Positions 55,324-63,549 of a DNA stretch of 64,000 nucleotides are shown here, piece by piece. The position numbers and the translations under genes are program-made. Where the stretch lies: positions 1 to 64,000 of the forward strand of contig CAMLID010000007.1 in the NCBI GenBank assembly GCA_946480055.1, in the 5' to 3' direction. This DNA is from an uncultured Lysobacter sp. (lineage in GTDB: Bacteria > Pseudomonadota > Gammaproteobacteria > Xanthomonadales > Xanthomonadaceae). The stretch's first letter is position 1; each line of letters starts with the position of its first letter. The notes under the pieces are model-generated. The model was not told where the DNA came from and did not search any database. It worked only from the letters and a program-made list of their open reading frames with translations.

Positions 55324-56592
55324 ATGAGCCGCCCCGACCCCAACGCCGCGTCCGCCGGCGACGTACTGACACCGCAGGACCTGCCGCTGGACGGCCTGAT
55401 CGTCGGCGTCTCGCTGGCGACGCTGGATTCGGCCGACGGCTACGGCGAGATCGCCGACGCCGCACTGGGCTGGCGCGACGGCATCCTGCGTTACGTCGGC
55501 TCGCGCTCGGACCTGCCCGGCGACCCGGCCACGCTGGCGGCGCAGGTGATCGTCGCCGAGGGCTGGATCACTCCCGGCCTGGTCGATTGCCACACCCACC
55601 TGGTGTTTGCCGGCGACCGCGCGCGCGAGTTCGAGCTGCGCCTGCAGGGCGCGAGCTACGAAGAGATCGCGCGCAGCGGCGGCGGCATCGTCTCGACCGT
55701 GCGCGCCACCCGCGCCGCCGACGAAGACGAACTGCTGCGCCAGTCGCTGCTGCGCGCGCAGTCCCTGGTCGGCGATGGCGCGACCACGCTGGAGATCAAG
55801 TCCGGCTACGGCCTGGACTACGACAACGAGCGCAAGATGCTGCGCGTCGCGCGCCGCATCGGCGAGATCCTGGGCGTCGGCGTGCGCACCACCTACCTCG
55901 GCGCGCACGCCTTGCCGCCCGAATTCGCCGGCCGCGCCGACGACTACATCGCCGCGGTCTGCGCTTGGATGCGGCCGCTGCACGAAGAAGGCCTGATCGA
56001 TGCGGTCGACGCGTTCTGCGAAGGCATCGGCTTCAGTCCGGCGCAGACCCGGCGCGTGTTCGAAACCGCGCGCGCGCTGGGGCTGCCGGTCAAGCTGCAC
56101 GCCGACCAGCTCAGCGATCTCGGCGGCGCGGCGCTGGCGGCCGAGTTCTCGGGCCTGTCGGCCGACCACGTCGAGTACACGTCCGAATCCAGCGTGCGCG
56201 CCATGGCCGAACACGGCACGGTCGCGGTGCTGCTGCCCGGCGCCTTCCACGTGCTGCGCGAAACCCGCTTGCCGCCGCTGGACGCGTTCCGCGAGCATGG
56301 CGTGGCGATGGCCGTGGCCACCGATTGCAACCCCGGCACCTCGCCCCTGCAGTCGCTGCGTCAGGCGATGCAGCTGGCCTGCACGCATTTCCGCCTGACC
56401 CCGCTGGAAGCCCTGCGCGGCGCGACCACCCACGCCGCGCGCGCGCTGGGTTGCGCCGACCGCGGCGTGCTGCGGGTCGGCGCGCGCGCCGACTTCGTGC
56501 GCTGGCGCATCGGCCATCCGGCCGAGCTGTGCTACTGGCTGGGCGGCGCGCTCGCAGGCGACGTCTACGCCGGCGGCCGCCGCGTCGCCTGA
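55324..56592 (+). CDS. hutI: Imidazolonepropionase
   Basis: A 422-aa cytoplasmic amidohydrolase that opens imidazolonepropionate to N-formimidoylglutamate. The metal motif is [20 protein letters not shown]. Other marks are [40 protein letters not shown] and [20 protein letters not shown]. It is divergent from hutF, so a shared promoter region of 152 bp is expected. No regulator lies next to it. Confidence 0.96.
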   Translation: MSRPDPNAASAGDVLTPQDLPLDGLIVGVSLATLDSADGYGEIADAALGWRDGILRYVGSRSDLPGDPATLAAQVIVAEGWITPGLVDCHTHLVFAGDRAREFELRLQGASYEEIARSGGGIVSTVRATRAADEDELLRQSLLRAQSLVGDGATTLEIKSGYGLDYDNERKMLRVARRIGEILGVGVRTTYLGAHALPPEFAGRADDYIAAVCAWMRPLHEEGLIDAVDAFCEGIGFSPAQTRRVFETARALGLPVKLHADQLSDLGGAALAAEFSGLSADHVEYTSESSVRAMAEHGTVAVLLPGAFHVLRETRLPPLDAFREHGVAMAVATDCNPGTSPLQSLRQAMQLACTHFRLTPLEALRGATTHAARALGCADRGVLRVGARADFVRWRIGHPAELCYWLGGALAGDVYAGGRRVA

Positions 56593-56640
56593 CCATCGCC
56601 AATCCATCGCGCTCCCTCCCAACCGCACGAGGCTTCCCGC

Positions 56641-57855
56641 ATGCGTTCCCTGCTCGCCGTCGCCTGTACCCTCGCCCTGTTCGCAGGCGCCGCATGTGCC
56701 GACGAGGCCCTGAGCCCGGCACAGAAGCTCGCCCGCTCCGCGGTCATCGTCGATACTCATATCGACGCGCCGACCGAATTGCTCAAGCATTGGAACGACC
56801 TCGGCGTGGATTCGCCCAAGGTCGAGTTCGACTACCCGCGCGCGCGCCAGGGCGGCCTGGACGTGGCCTTCATGTCGATCTACACCTCGCCCGATCAGGA
56901 CGCGGCCGGCACTGCTTGGCAGGTCGCCAGCACCCAGATCGACGCGGTCGAGGCCATGGTCGGGCGGCACCCGGACAAGTTCGCGATCCTGCGCTCGCCC
57001 GCCGACTACGCGCGCCAGATCGACGGCGGCCGCGTGCTGCTGGCGCTGGGCATGGAGAACGGCGCGCCGATCGGCGACGACCTCGCCCGCCTGCAGCAGT
57101 TCCACACCCGCGGCGTGCGCTACATCACTCTCGCCCACAGCCACAGCAACCGCATCGCCGACGGCTCCTACAGCCTGGATCGGCCGTGGAAGGGCCTGAG
57201 TCCGTTCGGTCTCAAGGTGGTCGCGGAGATGAACCGCCTCGGCATCATGGTCGACGTCTCGCACCTGACCGACGACGCCACCCGCGCCGCGCTCGCCGCG
57301 AGCCGCGCACCGGTGATCGCCAGCCATTCCGGCCTGCGCCATTTCACGCCCGACTTCGAGCGCAACCTCAGCGACGAGCTCGCCCAGGCCATCGCCAAGC
57401 AAGGCGGCGTGGTCCAGATCACTTTCGGCAACGCCTTCGTCGATCCCAAGACCGCCGGCGAGACCACCGCCTATTTCCGCGCGCGTCCCGAATTCGACCG
57501 CGAGCAGGCCGCCGCGGCCGCGCGCGGCGAGAAGCCCAGGACGGTCGAGGAATTCGACAAGGAATGGGAGCGCAACCATCCGCCGTTGGCGCATGCGGTC
57601 AAGATCGACGCGGTGCTGGACCAGATCGACTACGCGGTGAAACTGATCGGCATCGACCACGTCGGCATCGGCTCGGACTTCGACGGCGTCAGCGGCGCGC
57701 TGCCCGAAGGTCTGCGCAGCGTCGCCGACTACCCGAACCTGATCGCCGGACTGCAGGCGCGCGGTTACAAGGACGAGGACATCCGCAAGATCCTCGGCGA
57801 GAACCTGCTGCGGGTGTGGCGCGAGGTGGAGAAGGTTGCGACGGCTGGGAAGTGA
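56641..57855 (+). CDS. M19-family membrane dipeptidase-like exported peptidase
   Basis: A 404-aa exported protein with a signal peptide (MRSLLAVACTLALFAGAACA). The mature part is a renal-dipeptidase-like M19 enzyme: VIVDTHIDAPTELLKHWN supplies the first zinc ligands (H-x-D), then MENGAP as the bridging Glu region, VDVSHLTDDATRAALAASRA and IASHSGLRHFTPDFERNLSD, with HVGIGSDFDGVSG at the end. It cleaves dipeptides in the periplasm. It follows hutI by 48 bp, so joint transcription with histidine use is plausible (His-containing dipeptides as a source is inference). Confidence 0.94.
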   Translation: MRSLLAVACTLALFAGAACADEALSPAQKLARSAVIVDTHIDAPTELLKHWNDLGVDSPKVEFDYPRARQGGLDVAFMSIYTSPDQDAAGTAWQVASTQIDAVEAMVGRHPDKFAILRSPADYARQIDGGRVLLALGMENGAPIGDDLARLQQFHTRGVRYITLAHSHSNRIADGSYSLDRPWKGLSPFGLKVVAEMNRLGIMVDVSHLTDDATRAALAASRAPVIASHSGLRHFTPDFERNLSDELAQAIAKQGGVVQITFGNAFVDPKTAGETTAYFRARPEFDREQAAAAARGEKPRTVEEFDKEWERNHPPLAHAVKIDAVLDQIDYAVKLIGIDHVGIGSDFDGVSGALPEGLRSVADYPNLIAGLQARGYKDEDIRKILGENLLRVWREVEKVATAGK

Positions 57856-57899
57856 GGCGATGGGCGATGACGCTCAGTGTGTAACGGCCCTCACCCCAA

Positions 57900-57923
57900 C
57901 CCTCTCCCGCGAGCGGGAGAGGG
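57900..57923. repeat. Extragenic palindrome CCCTCTCCCG-CGAG-CGGGAGAGGG
   Basis: A perfect 10-bp stem around CGAG, 45 bp after the dipeptidase stop. It belongs to a widespread intergenic palindrome type and could end transcription, though it lacks a T-tract. Confidence 0.7.
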
Positions 57924-58001
57924 AGCCGGTCCGCGGGCGGGTCGAGATGCGCTGGTAGTCGCTGGCTGTATCGCTCATAGCCGCGAACGCCGCCATTGCA
58001 G

Positions 58002-58057
<56 letters not shown>

Positions 58058-58132
58058 CGGCATTGAAATCCATTGAGCCGCACCACGACGAACAATCGTA
58101 GACCCGAAGGGCGGCGCGCAGGATGCGCGCCG

Positions 58133-58166
58133 TTTTTCGAAGGGACAGGGATGTCCCGTCGAAAAA
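58133..58166 (+). repeat. 34-nt hairpin in copy B
   Basis: Identical in sequence to the hairpin at 34862-34895: TTTTTCGA/TCGAAAAA and GGGACA/TGTCCC around GGGA. It follows the 9-bp stem directly. Confidence 0.85.
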
Positions 58167-58343
58167 TCCCCGCGCAAGCACCGAGCTCGCACGGGAGGTT
58201 TGTCTAGGCAAGCCCTTCTCTTTGGTTACTTTTGACCGTAGGGAATCCAGGCGGACTCTTGGGCTAGCAAGAGAAGGTAACCCGCACGCGCAGCGGGCGG
58301 AAGCCTTTGACCTTGAGTAACGAAACCAACGTCGAAACCGCAT

Positions 58344-58375
58344 TTCGCGGTCGCGGCTCGCGCCGCTCCTACCCC
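58344..58375 (-). repeat. REP-like extragenic palindrome, unit 9
   Basis: TTCGCGGTCGCGGCTCGCGC with CGCTCCTACCCC. Confidence 0.85.
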
Positions 58376-58414
58376 AAAGCGAGCAAGCGGAGCAGATCCG
58401 GCCGAGGGGCTGGC

Positions 58415-58438
58415 AATCGCGGCTTACGTCGCTCCCAC
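58415..58438 (-). repeat. REP-like extragenic palindrome, unit 10
   Basis: AATCGCGGCTTACGTCGCTC with CCAC. The short form, like unit 5. Confidence 0.75.
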
Positions 58439-58485
58439 AGAAGACAGAAGCGAACCGAAGCGAAGCCTTCGTCGGACAGGCGGAG

Positions 58486-58517
58486 TTCGCGGTCGCGGCT
58501 CACGCCGCTCCTACCCC
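58486..58517 (-). repeat. REP-like extragenic palindrome, unit 11
   Basis: TTCGCGGTCGCGGCTCACGC with CGCTCCTACCCC. Confidence 0.85.
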
Positions 58518-58656
58518 AAAGCGAGCGCGCAGCTGGCGCGGCCACGGGGGCAGCAACACACGAACCTGCGATTCGTCAGGGCGGCGTCCCCTCAATTTCA
58601 AGGAGGAGCCAAGAACGAGGGTGGACTCGACGGGAAGAACGCGTCGGCCCAAAAAC

Positions 58657-58683
58657 AAAAAACCCCGCCGAGGCGGGGTTTTT
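58657..58683. terminator. Bidirectional terminator after the bTHX gene
   Basis: AAAAAACCCCGCC and GGCGGGGTTTTT form a 7-bp GC stem with flanking A and T tracts around a GA loop. It lies 23 bp past the bTHX stop on the reverse strand. Confidence 0.92.
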
Positions 58684-58705
58684 GGCGCAGCGTCGGAACC
58701 GACGC

Positions 58706-58897
58706 TTACTCCTTGGCAGCAGCCTTCTTGGCCACGACCTTCTTAGCCGCCGGCGCCTTCGCAGCCGGGGCCTTCGCGGTCTTCTTCGCGGCCGGCGCGG
58801 CGGCGGTACCGGCGGCCTTGGTCACGGCCTTGCGGGCGTTGCCGTAGCTGGAGTTGTAGCGCTTGCCCTTGGCGGTCTTGCGGTCGCCTTTACCCAT
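58706..58897 (-). CDS. 30S ribosomal protein bTHX with Lys/Ala-rich tail
   Basis: A 63-aa basic protein. The N-terminus MGKGDRKTAKGKRYNSSYGN matches the bTHX (S31/THX) family, a small 30S-associated protein known from Thermus and many other bacteria. The C-terminal ~40 residues are a histone-like Lys/Ala/Pro repeat (AAKKTAKAPAAKAPAAKK), longer than in the short THX of most species. It is followed by a strong terminator. It could also act as a nucleic-acid-binding protein beyond the ribosome. Confidence 0.9.
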   Translation of the reverse strand: MGKGDRKTAKGKRYNSSYGNARKAVTKAAGTAAAPAAKKTAKAPAAKAPAAKKVVAKKAAAKE

Positions 58898-59035
58898 GGT
58901 CGTGCTCCTGAATTAGCGTTAGTGCGGTATGCGGTCGCGCGCCGGACGGGCGCGGTCGACGAACGATCGGGCCCGCGCGTCGCGCGCGAGGCTGCGAAGC
59001 CTAGCACAAGCGGCTTTCGGGGTCCTGACCTGGAC

Positions 59036-59446
59036 TCAGTGCGCGCAGCTGGCGTCGTGGACGTGGCCGTGGTTGAGGCGCAGGTTGGCCAGATGGGCCA
59101 GGCCGACCAGGGTTCCGCCCAGAGTCATCACGATCGCGTGCGGCACCACCGAATGGTGCAGCGGCGTGTACAGCACGCCCAGCCACAGCACCAGCAGACC
59201 CGGCGCCAGCAACGACAAGGCGCGCACGGCGTGGTGGCGTCGATAACCCCAGGCCACGCTGAACACGCCCAGCAGGGTCGCGAACACGACGAAGGCCAGC
59301 TCGAAGCTGTCGTCGAACCAGCCGGCCACGCCCAGGGTGGGCAGGAGCGCGATCAGCAGCGGCAGCAGGGCGCAATGGATCGCGCACAACAGCGAGCCGA
59401 AGGCGCCGATGCGGTCGAGGAAGCTGCGGGGACGTAGGGGAGGCAT
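59036..59446 (-). CDS. MerC-domain membrane protein
   Basis: A 136-aa protein; I chose the ATG at 59446 (MPPLRPRSFLDRIG) rather than the TTG at 59461. It has about four TM segments (LCAIHCALLPLLIALLPTLG; LAFVVFATLLGVFSVAWGY; LSLLAPGLLVLWLGVLY; VMTLGGTLVGLAHLA) and a His-rich C-terminus (LNHGHVHDASCAH). The Cys/His of FGSLLCAIHC correspond to the MerC metal-binding site. Divergent from the ZnuD-like receptor with a Zur-like box between them, a role in zinc or other metal handling is likely (inference). Confidence 0.88.
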   Translation of the reverse strand: MPPLRPRSFLDRIGAFGSLLCAIHCALLPLLIALLPTLGVAGWFDDSFELAFVVFATLLGVFSVAWGYRRHHAVRALSLLAPGLLVLWLGVLYTPLHHSVVPHAIVMTLGGTLVGLAHLANLRLNHGHVHDASCAH

Positions 59447-59494
59447 CAGAAACGCGGACAAGGGGAGGATGACTTCTGGGAGGGTGCAATTCGT

Positions 59495-59517
59495 ATTTCG
59501 TTACTATATAACATTCC
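59495..59517. promoter_or_regulatory. Zur-like box between the MerC-like and ZnuD-like genes
   Basis: On the reverse strand it reads GGAATGTTATATAGTAAC plus GAAAT, matching 15 of the first 18 positions of the E. coli-type Zur consensus GAAATGTTATAnTATAAC. The core GTTA-CTATA-TAAC is a perfect dyad. It lies 27 bp before the receptor start, in the only AT-rich part of this spacer. A Zur gene is at 63550. Confidence 0.65.
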
Positions 59518-59543
59518 ACACCCTCCCGCCACAGCCCCAATCC

Positions 59544-61562
59544 ATGCCCTCCATGCTAGCCCGTCGCCCGCGCCGCAGCCTGCTCGCGATCGCCCTGACC
59601 CTCTCCCTGCCCCTGGCCGGCCCCGCCTTCGCACAGCAGGCCCCCGACAGCGACACCGCCAGCGACAAGCGCCACGACCAGCCCACCGACCTCGATTCGG
59701 TCGTGGTCACCGCCTCGCCGCTGCGCGCCAGCGCCGAAGACCTGGCCCAGCCGGTCGAAGTGCTGTCCGGCGAGAAGCTCGACGAAGCCCGCGGCGCGAC
59801 CCTGGGCGAGACCATCGGCAAGCTGCCCGGCGTGCAGAGCTCCAACTTCGGCGCCGGCGTCGGCAGACCGATCATCCGCGGCCTAGAAGGCCCGCGCGTG
59901 GGCGTGCTGACCGGCGGCATGGCGACCCAGGACGTGTCCACGGTCAGCCAGGACCACAACGTCACCGTCGAACCATTCCTGGCCGACCAGATCGAAGTGC
60001 TGAAAGGCCCGGCCACCCTCCTCTACGGCAGCGGCGCGATCGGCGGCGTGGTCAACGTGGTCGATGGCCGCATCGCCGAGAAGCCGCTGGACGAAACCGT
60101 GTCCGGCCGCGCCGAGGTACGCCACGATACGGTCAACGACGGCTTCACCGGTATGGCCCGCGTCGATGCCATGGGCGCCGACGGCGCCTTGGTGCTGCAC
60201 GCCGACGGCGTGTACCGCAATAACAAGGACTACCAGACTCCGCTGGGCCGGCAGCGCAACAGCTTCGTCGACACCAAGACCGGCGCGCTGGGCGCGTCGC
60301 TGGTCGGCGACCTGGGCTTCCTCGGCTTCTCGGCTTCGCGTTACGAAGACAGCTACGGCAATCCGGGCGAGCCTGGCGACATCGCCGCCGGCGAGGCGGG
60401 CGTGCATCTGGAAATGAAGCAGAGCCGTCTGGAGAGCAAGGCCGGCATCAACCAGGACTTCGGCATCTTCAGCGGCCTGCGCGCCAGCGTCGCCCACACC
60501 GACTACGAACACATCGAATTCGAAGGCGAGGAAATCGGCACCCGCTTCATCAACGAAGCCACCGAAGGCCGTCTCGAATTGACCCACAAGCCCTTCGGCG
60601 GCTGGGTCGGCGCGTTCGGCCTGCAGGGCTACGACCGCAAGTTCGAGGCGATCGGCGAAGAGGCCTTCGTGCCGCGCACCCACACCAAGGCCTACGGCGC
60701 GTTCCTGACCGAGCAGAACGAATGGGATGCGCTGCAGGTCGAACTGGGCGCGCGCGTCGACCGCATCGAGAGCAATCCCGCCACCGGCTTCAACCGCTCC
60801 TTCACTCCGGTCAGCCTGTCCGCCGGCGCGATCTGGAAGTTCAACGAGGCCTGGCGCCTGAGCCTGAACCTCGACCGCGCCGAACGCGCGCCGGCCGAGG
60901 AGGAACTGTTCGCCAACGGCCCGCACGTGGCTACGGCTTCGTTCGAGATCGGCGACGTGAACCTGGGCAAGGAACGCGCGAACCAGGCCGAGCTCGGCCT
61001 GCATTACCACGGCTCGCGCTTCGAGGCCAAAGTCTCGGCCTACCAGACCAACTTCGACGGCTTCATCTACCTCACCGACACCGGCCTGATCGAGGACGAC
61101 CTGCCGGTGCGCCAGTGGAGCCAGGCCGACGCGCGCTTCCGCGGCTTCGAAGCCGAAGCCATCGCGCACGTGTTCGACGGCGACGCCGGCAAGTTCGACG
61201 TGCGCGTGTTCGGCGACCGCGTCCGCGCCACCCTCGACCAGGGCGGCAACCTGCCGCGAATCGCGCCGAGCCGCTTCGGCGGCGAGCTGCGCTGGAACGC
61301 ATCCTCGTGGCGCGCTTCGCTGGGCGCGACCCGCTACATGAAGCAGGACGACGTCGCGGTCGGCGAAACCCCGACCGACGGCTACACCCTGGTCGACGCC
61401 CATCTCGCCTACCACTGGGACACCGACCAACTGGGTTGGGAACTGTTCCTGGACGGCACCAACCTCACCGACCAGGAAGCGCACGTGCACACGTCCTTCC
61501 TCAAGGACACGGTGGTGCTGCCGGGCCGCGGCGTGGCCTTCGGCGTGCGCATGTTCTTCTGA
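59544..61562 (+). CDS. ZnuD-like TonB-dependent zinc receptor
   Basis: A 672-aa outer-membrane receptor. I chose the ATG at 59544 (MPSMLARRPRRS); an ATG at 59553 is also in frame. A signal peptide ends near GPAFAQ. The plug resembles ZnuD: VVVTASPLRASAEDL, GETIGKLPGVQSSNFGAGVG, RPIIRGLEGPRVGVLTGG, VSQDHNVTVEPFLADQIEVL and KGPATLLYGSGAIGGVVNVV. The barrel ends in FF. ZnuD imports zinc and is repressed by Zur in Neisseria. The gene is divergent from a MerC-like gene, and a Zur-like box lies between them. A terminator follows at 61586. Confidence 0.92.
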   Translation: MPSMLARRPRRSLLAIALTLSLPLAGPAFAQQAPDSDTASDKRHDQPTDLDSVVVTASPLRASAEDLAQPVEVLSGEKLDEARGATLGETIGKLPGVQSSNFGAGVGRPIIRGLEGPRVGVLTGGMATQDVSTVSQDHNVTVEPFLADQIEVLKGPATLLYGSGAIGGVVNVVDGRIAEKPLDETVSGRAEVRHDTVNDGFTGMARVDAMGADGALVLHADGVYRNNKDYQTPLGRQRNSFVDTKTGALGASLVGDLGFLGFSASRYEDSYGNPGEPGDIAAGEAGVHLEMKQSRLESKAGINQDFGIFSGLRASVAHTDYEHIEFEGEEIGTRFINEATEGRLELTHKPFGGWVGAFGLQGYDRKFEAIGEEAFVPRTHTKAYGAFLTEQNEWDALQVELGARVDRIESNPATGFNRSFTPVSLSAGAIWKFNEAWRLSLNLDRAERAPAEEELFANGPHVATASFEIGDVNLGKERANQAELGLHYHGSRFEAKVSAYQTNFDGFIYLTDTGLIEDDLPVRQWSQADARFRGFEAEAIAHVFDGDAGKFDVRVFGDRVRATLDQGGNLPRIAPSRFGGELRWNASSWRASLGATRYMKQDDVAVGETPTDGYTLVDAHLAYHWDTDQLGWELFLDGTNLTDQEAHVHTSFLKDTVVLPGRGVAFGVRMFF

Positions 61563-61585
61563 GCCCTCCCCTAACGCCAGACCCG

Positions 61586-61610
61586 AGCGCCGGCCTTCGT
61601 GCCGGCGCTT
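61586..61610 (+). terminator. Terminator after the ZnuD-like gene
   Basis: AGCGCCGGC and GCCGGCGCT pair over 9 bp around CTTCGT, with only one further T. It sits between the receptor and the marR gene. Confidence 0.65.
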
Positions 61611-61625
61611 GCGGTTGCGGTCGAA

Positions 61626-61637
61626 ATATGTGCATAT
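61626..61637. promoter_or_regulatory. Palindrome before marR (putative operator)
   Basis: ATATG-TG-CATAT is a perfect 5-bp dyad with a 2-nt centre, 8 bp before the marR start. It is in an AT-rich stretch rare in this window. Typical of MarR autorepression. Confidence 0.5.
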
Positions 61638-61644
61638 ACACCTA

Positions 61645-62103
61645 ATGAGCCCTTCCGAGCCCATCGCCGACGCCCTGCCGCGCAGCGCCTGCACCTGCTT
61701 CCGGGTGCGCAAGCTGACCCGGCTGATGAGCCAGCGCTACGACCAGGCGCTGGCGCCGGCCGGGCTCAATCTCAACCAGTATTCGATCCTGCGCCGCGCC
61801 GGCGGCACGCCGCGCAGCATCGGCGAACTCGCGCGCGAGCTCGGTATGGATCGCACCACCCTCACCCGCGACCTCAAGCCGCTGCTCGCCGCCGGCTGGG
61901 TCGACACCGCGCCCGGCGACGACGCGCGCCAGCGCCGAATCCGAGTCACCGCCGCCGGCCGGCGCACGGTCGCGCGCGCGATGCCGCTGTGGCAGGCGGC
62001 GCAGGACGACATCGAACGCGGATTGGGCCGGGCCGGCCTGATCGCACTGCACGAACAGCTCGATCTGGCGATCGGGCAACTGCAAGGGAACTCCTCCGCA
62101 TGA
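61645..62103 (+). CDS. MarR-family transcriptional regulator
   Basis: A 152-aa regulator. The winged HTH is SIGELARELGMDRTTLTRDL followed by DTAPGDDARQRRIRVTAAG in the wing. N-terminal helices supply the dimerisation part (CTCFRVRKLTRLMSQRYDQA). The ATG at 61645 lies 8 bp after the ATATG-TG-CATAT dyad. Its stop overlaps the MFS start by 4 bp (ATGA), which indicates control of that transporter. Confidence 0.94.
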   Translation: MSPSEPIADALPRSACTCFRVRKLTRLMSQRYDQALAPAGLNLNQYSILRRAGGTPRSIGELARELGMDRTTLTRDLKPLLAAGWVDTAPGDDARQRRIRVTAAGRRTVARAMPLWQAAQDDIERGLGRAGLIALHEQLDLAIGQLQGNSSA

Positions 62104-63362
62104 ACGCCGACGCCACCGCCGTAACACCCACCCTCGCCGCACCCGCCGTACCCGCTGTGCGCTATTGGCCGCTGGTGATCGCAGCAACCTTGATGCTGAT
62201 GATCACGATGGGCGTGCGCCAGTCGCTGGGCCTGTTCGTGAAACCGATCGGCACCAGCACCGGGCTGGGTATCGCCCAGATCAGCTTCGCGTTGGCGATC
62301 GGCCAATTCGTCTGGGGCGCGGTGCAGCCGGTATTCGGCGCGATCGCCGATCAACGCGGACCCGGCCGGGTGCTGGTGTTCGGCAGTGTGCTGCTGGTCG
62401 CGGGCATGGCGATGACGCCGATGTTCGCCTCCGAATGGGGCCTGCTGCTGACCCTGGGCGTACTGGCCGCGGCCGGTGCCGGCGCGGGCAGCTTCTCGAT
62501 CCTGATCGGAGCGACCGCGGCACGGGTGCCGGCGCAGAACCGCTCGATGGCCGCGGGCGTGATCAATGCCGGCGGTTCCTTCGGGCAGTTCCTGTTCGCA
62601 CCGTTCGCACAGGCGGTGATCAGCGCCGCCGGTTGGGCCGCAGGCATGTGGGCCTTGGCGGTCGCCGCGCTGGCGACGCTGCCGCTGGCCTGGCCGCTGC
62701 GCCGACGTCAGGCGCCGGCCGCGACCGCTGCCAGCACCGTGGCGGCGCCGGGCATCGGTCTGCGCGAGCAGGTGCGTATCGCCCTGCGCGATCGCAGCTA
62801 TTGGTGCCTGCACATCGGCTTCTTCACCTGCGGCTTCCACATCGCCTTCCTGGTCACCCACCTGCCCGGCGAGATCGCGCTGTGCGGCCTGCCCGACAGC
62901 GTGTCGGCGATATCGCTGGCGGTGATCGGCCTGTTCAACGTCGCCGGCAGCCTGGCCGCGGGCGCGCTGGGTCAGCGCTATCGGATGAAGTACCTGTTGG
63001 CGGCGATGTACGCCAGCCGCGCGGCGATGGTCGGGATCTACCTGGTGTCGCCGCCGACGCCGACCACCTTCTTCATCTTCGCCGCCGGTCTGGGCCTGAC
63101 CTGGCTGGCGACGGTGCCGCCGACCGCTGGCCTGGTCGGCAAGCTGTTCGGTCCGCGCTATCTGGGCACGTTGTTCGGCCTGACGCTGCTCTCGCACCAG
63201 ATCGGCGGCTTCTTCGGCGCTTGGTTCGGCGGCCTGGCGATGGCGAAGTTCGGCGACTACACCTGGATGTGGTACGCCGACATCGTGCTGGCGCTGCTGG
63301 CCGCGGCGGCGAACCTGCCGATCCGCGAGGCGCGCATGCAGCGGGCACTGGCGGCGGCGTAA
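62100..63362 (+). CDS. MFS transporter (MarR-coupled)
   Basis: A 420-aa inner-membrane protein with twelve TM helices. Blocks include MGVRQSLGLFVKPIGTSTGL near the N-terminus and IGFFTCGFHIAFLVTHLPGE, then GRxRPGR-like ADQRGPGRVLVFGSV between TM2 and TM3. It belongs to the major facilitator superfamily related to oxalate/formate or monocarboxylate transporters, but no substrate can be fixed. Its start overlaps the MarR stop. Confidence 0.93.
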   Translation: MNADATAVTPTLAAPAVPAVRYWPLVIAATLMLMITMGVRQSLGLFVKPIGTSTGLGIAQISFALAIGQFVWGAVQPVFGAIADQRGPGRVLVFGSVLLVAGMAMTPMFASEWGLLLTLGVLAAAGAGAGSFSILIGATAARVPAQNRSMAAGVINAGGSFGQFLFAPFAQAVISAAGWAAGMWALAVAALATLPLAWPLRRRQAPAATAASTVAAPGIGLREQVRIALRDRSYWCLHIGFFTCGFHIAFLVTHLPGEIALCGLPDSVSAISLAVIGLFNVAGSLAAGALGQRYRMKYLLAAMYASRAAMVGIYLVSPPTPTTFFIFAAGLGLTWLATVPPTAGLVGKLFGPRYLGTLFGLTLLSHQIGGFFGAWFGGLAMAKFGDYTWMWYADIVLALLAAAANLPIREARMQRALAAA

Positions 63363-63381
63363 ATCGCGACGCTGGGCTTTG

Positions 63382-63411
63382 GGATAGGAGCGGCGTAAGC
63401 CGCGACCGCGA
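63382..63411 (+). repeat. REP-like extragenic palindrome, unit 12
   Basis: GGATAGGAGCGGCGTAAGCC with GCGACCGCG. It faces unit 13 at 119 bp. Confidence 0.85.
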
Positions 63412-63500
63412 AATCGCGAACATCCGCGCGAGCTGGCACCCACGCAAGCTCGTTCTTGCGGTTCTCGTAGACCGTTCTTTATCCGCGTCGTAGCCGCGGT

Positions 63501-63532
63501 GTCGCGGTCGCGGCTTACGCCGCTCCTACCCC
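63501..63532 (-). repeat. REP-like extragenic palindrome, unit 13
   Basis: GTCGCGGTCGCGGCTTACGC with CGCTCCTACCCC, 17 bp past the zur stop. Confidence 0.85.
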
Positions 63533-63549
63533 ACGGCAGTGCAATGCGA

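Noticed and set aside
54760..57660. 966-aa open frame on the minus strand
   Set aside because: Antisense to hutI and the dipeptidase, with its end overlapping hutF in another frame; a shadow.
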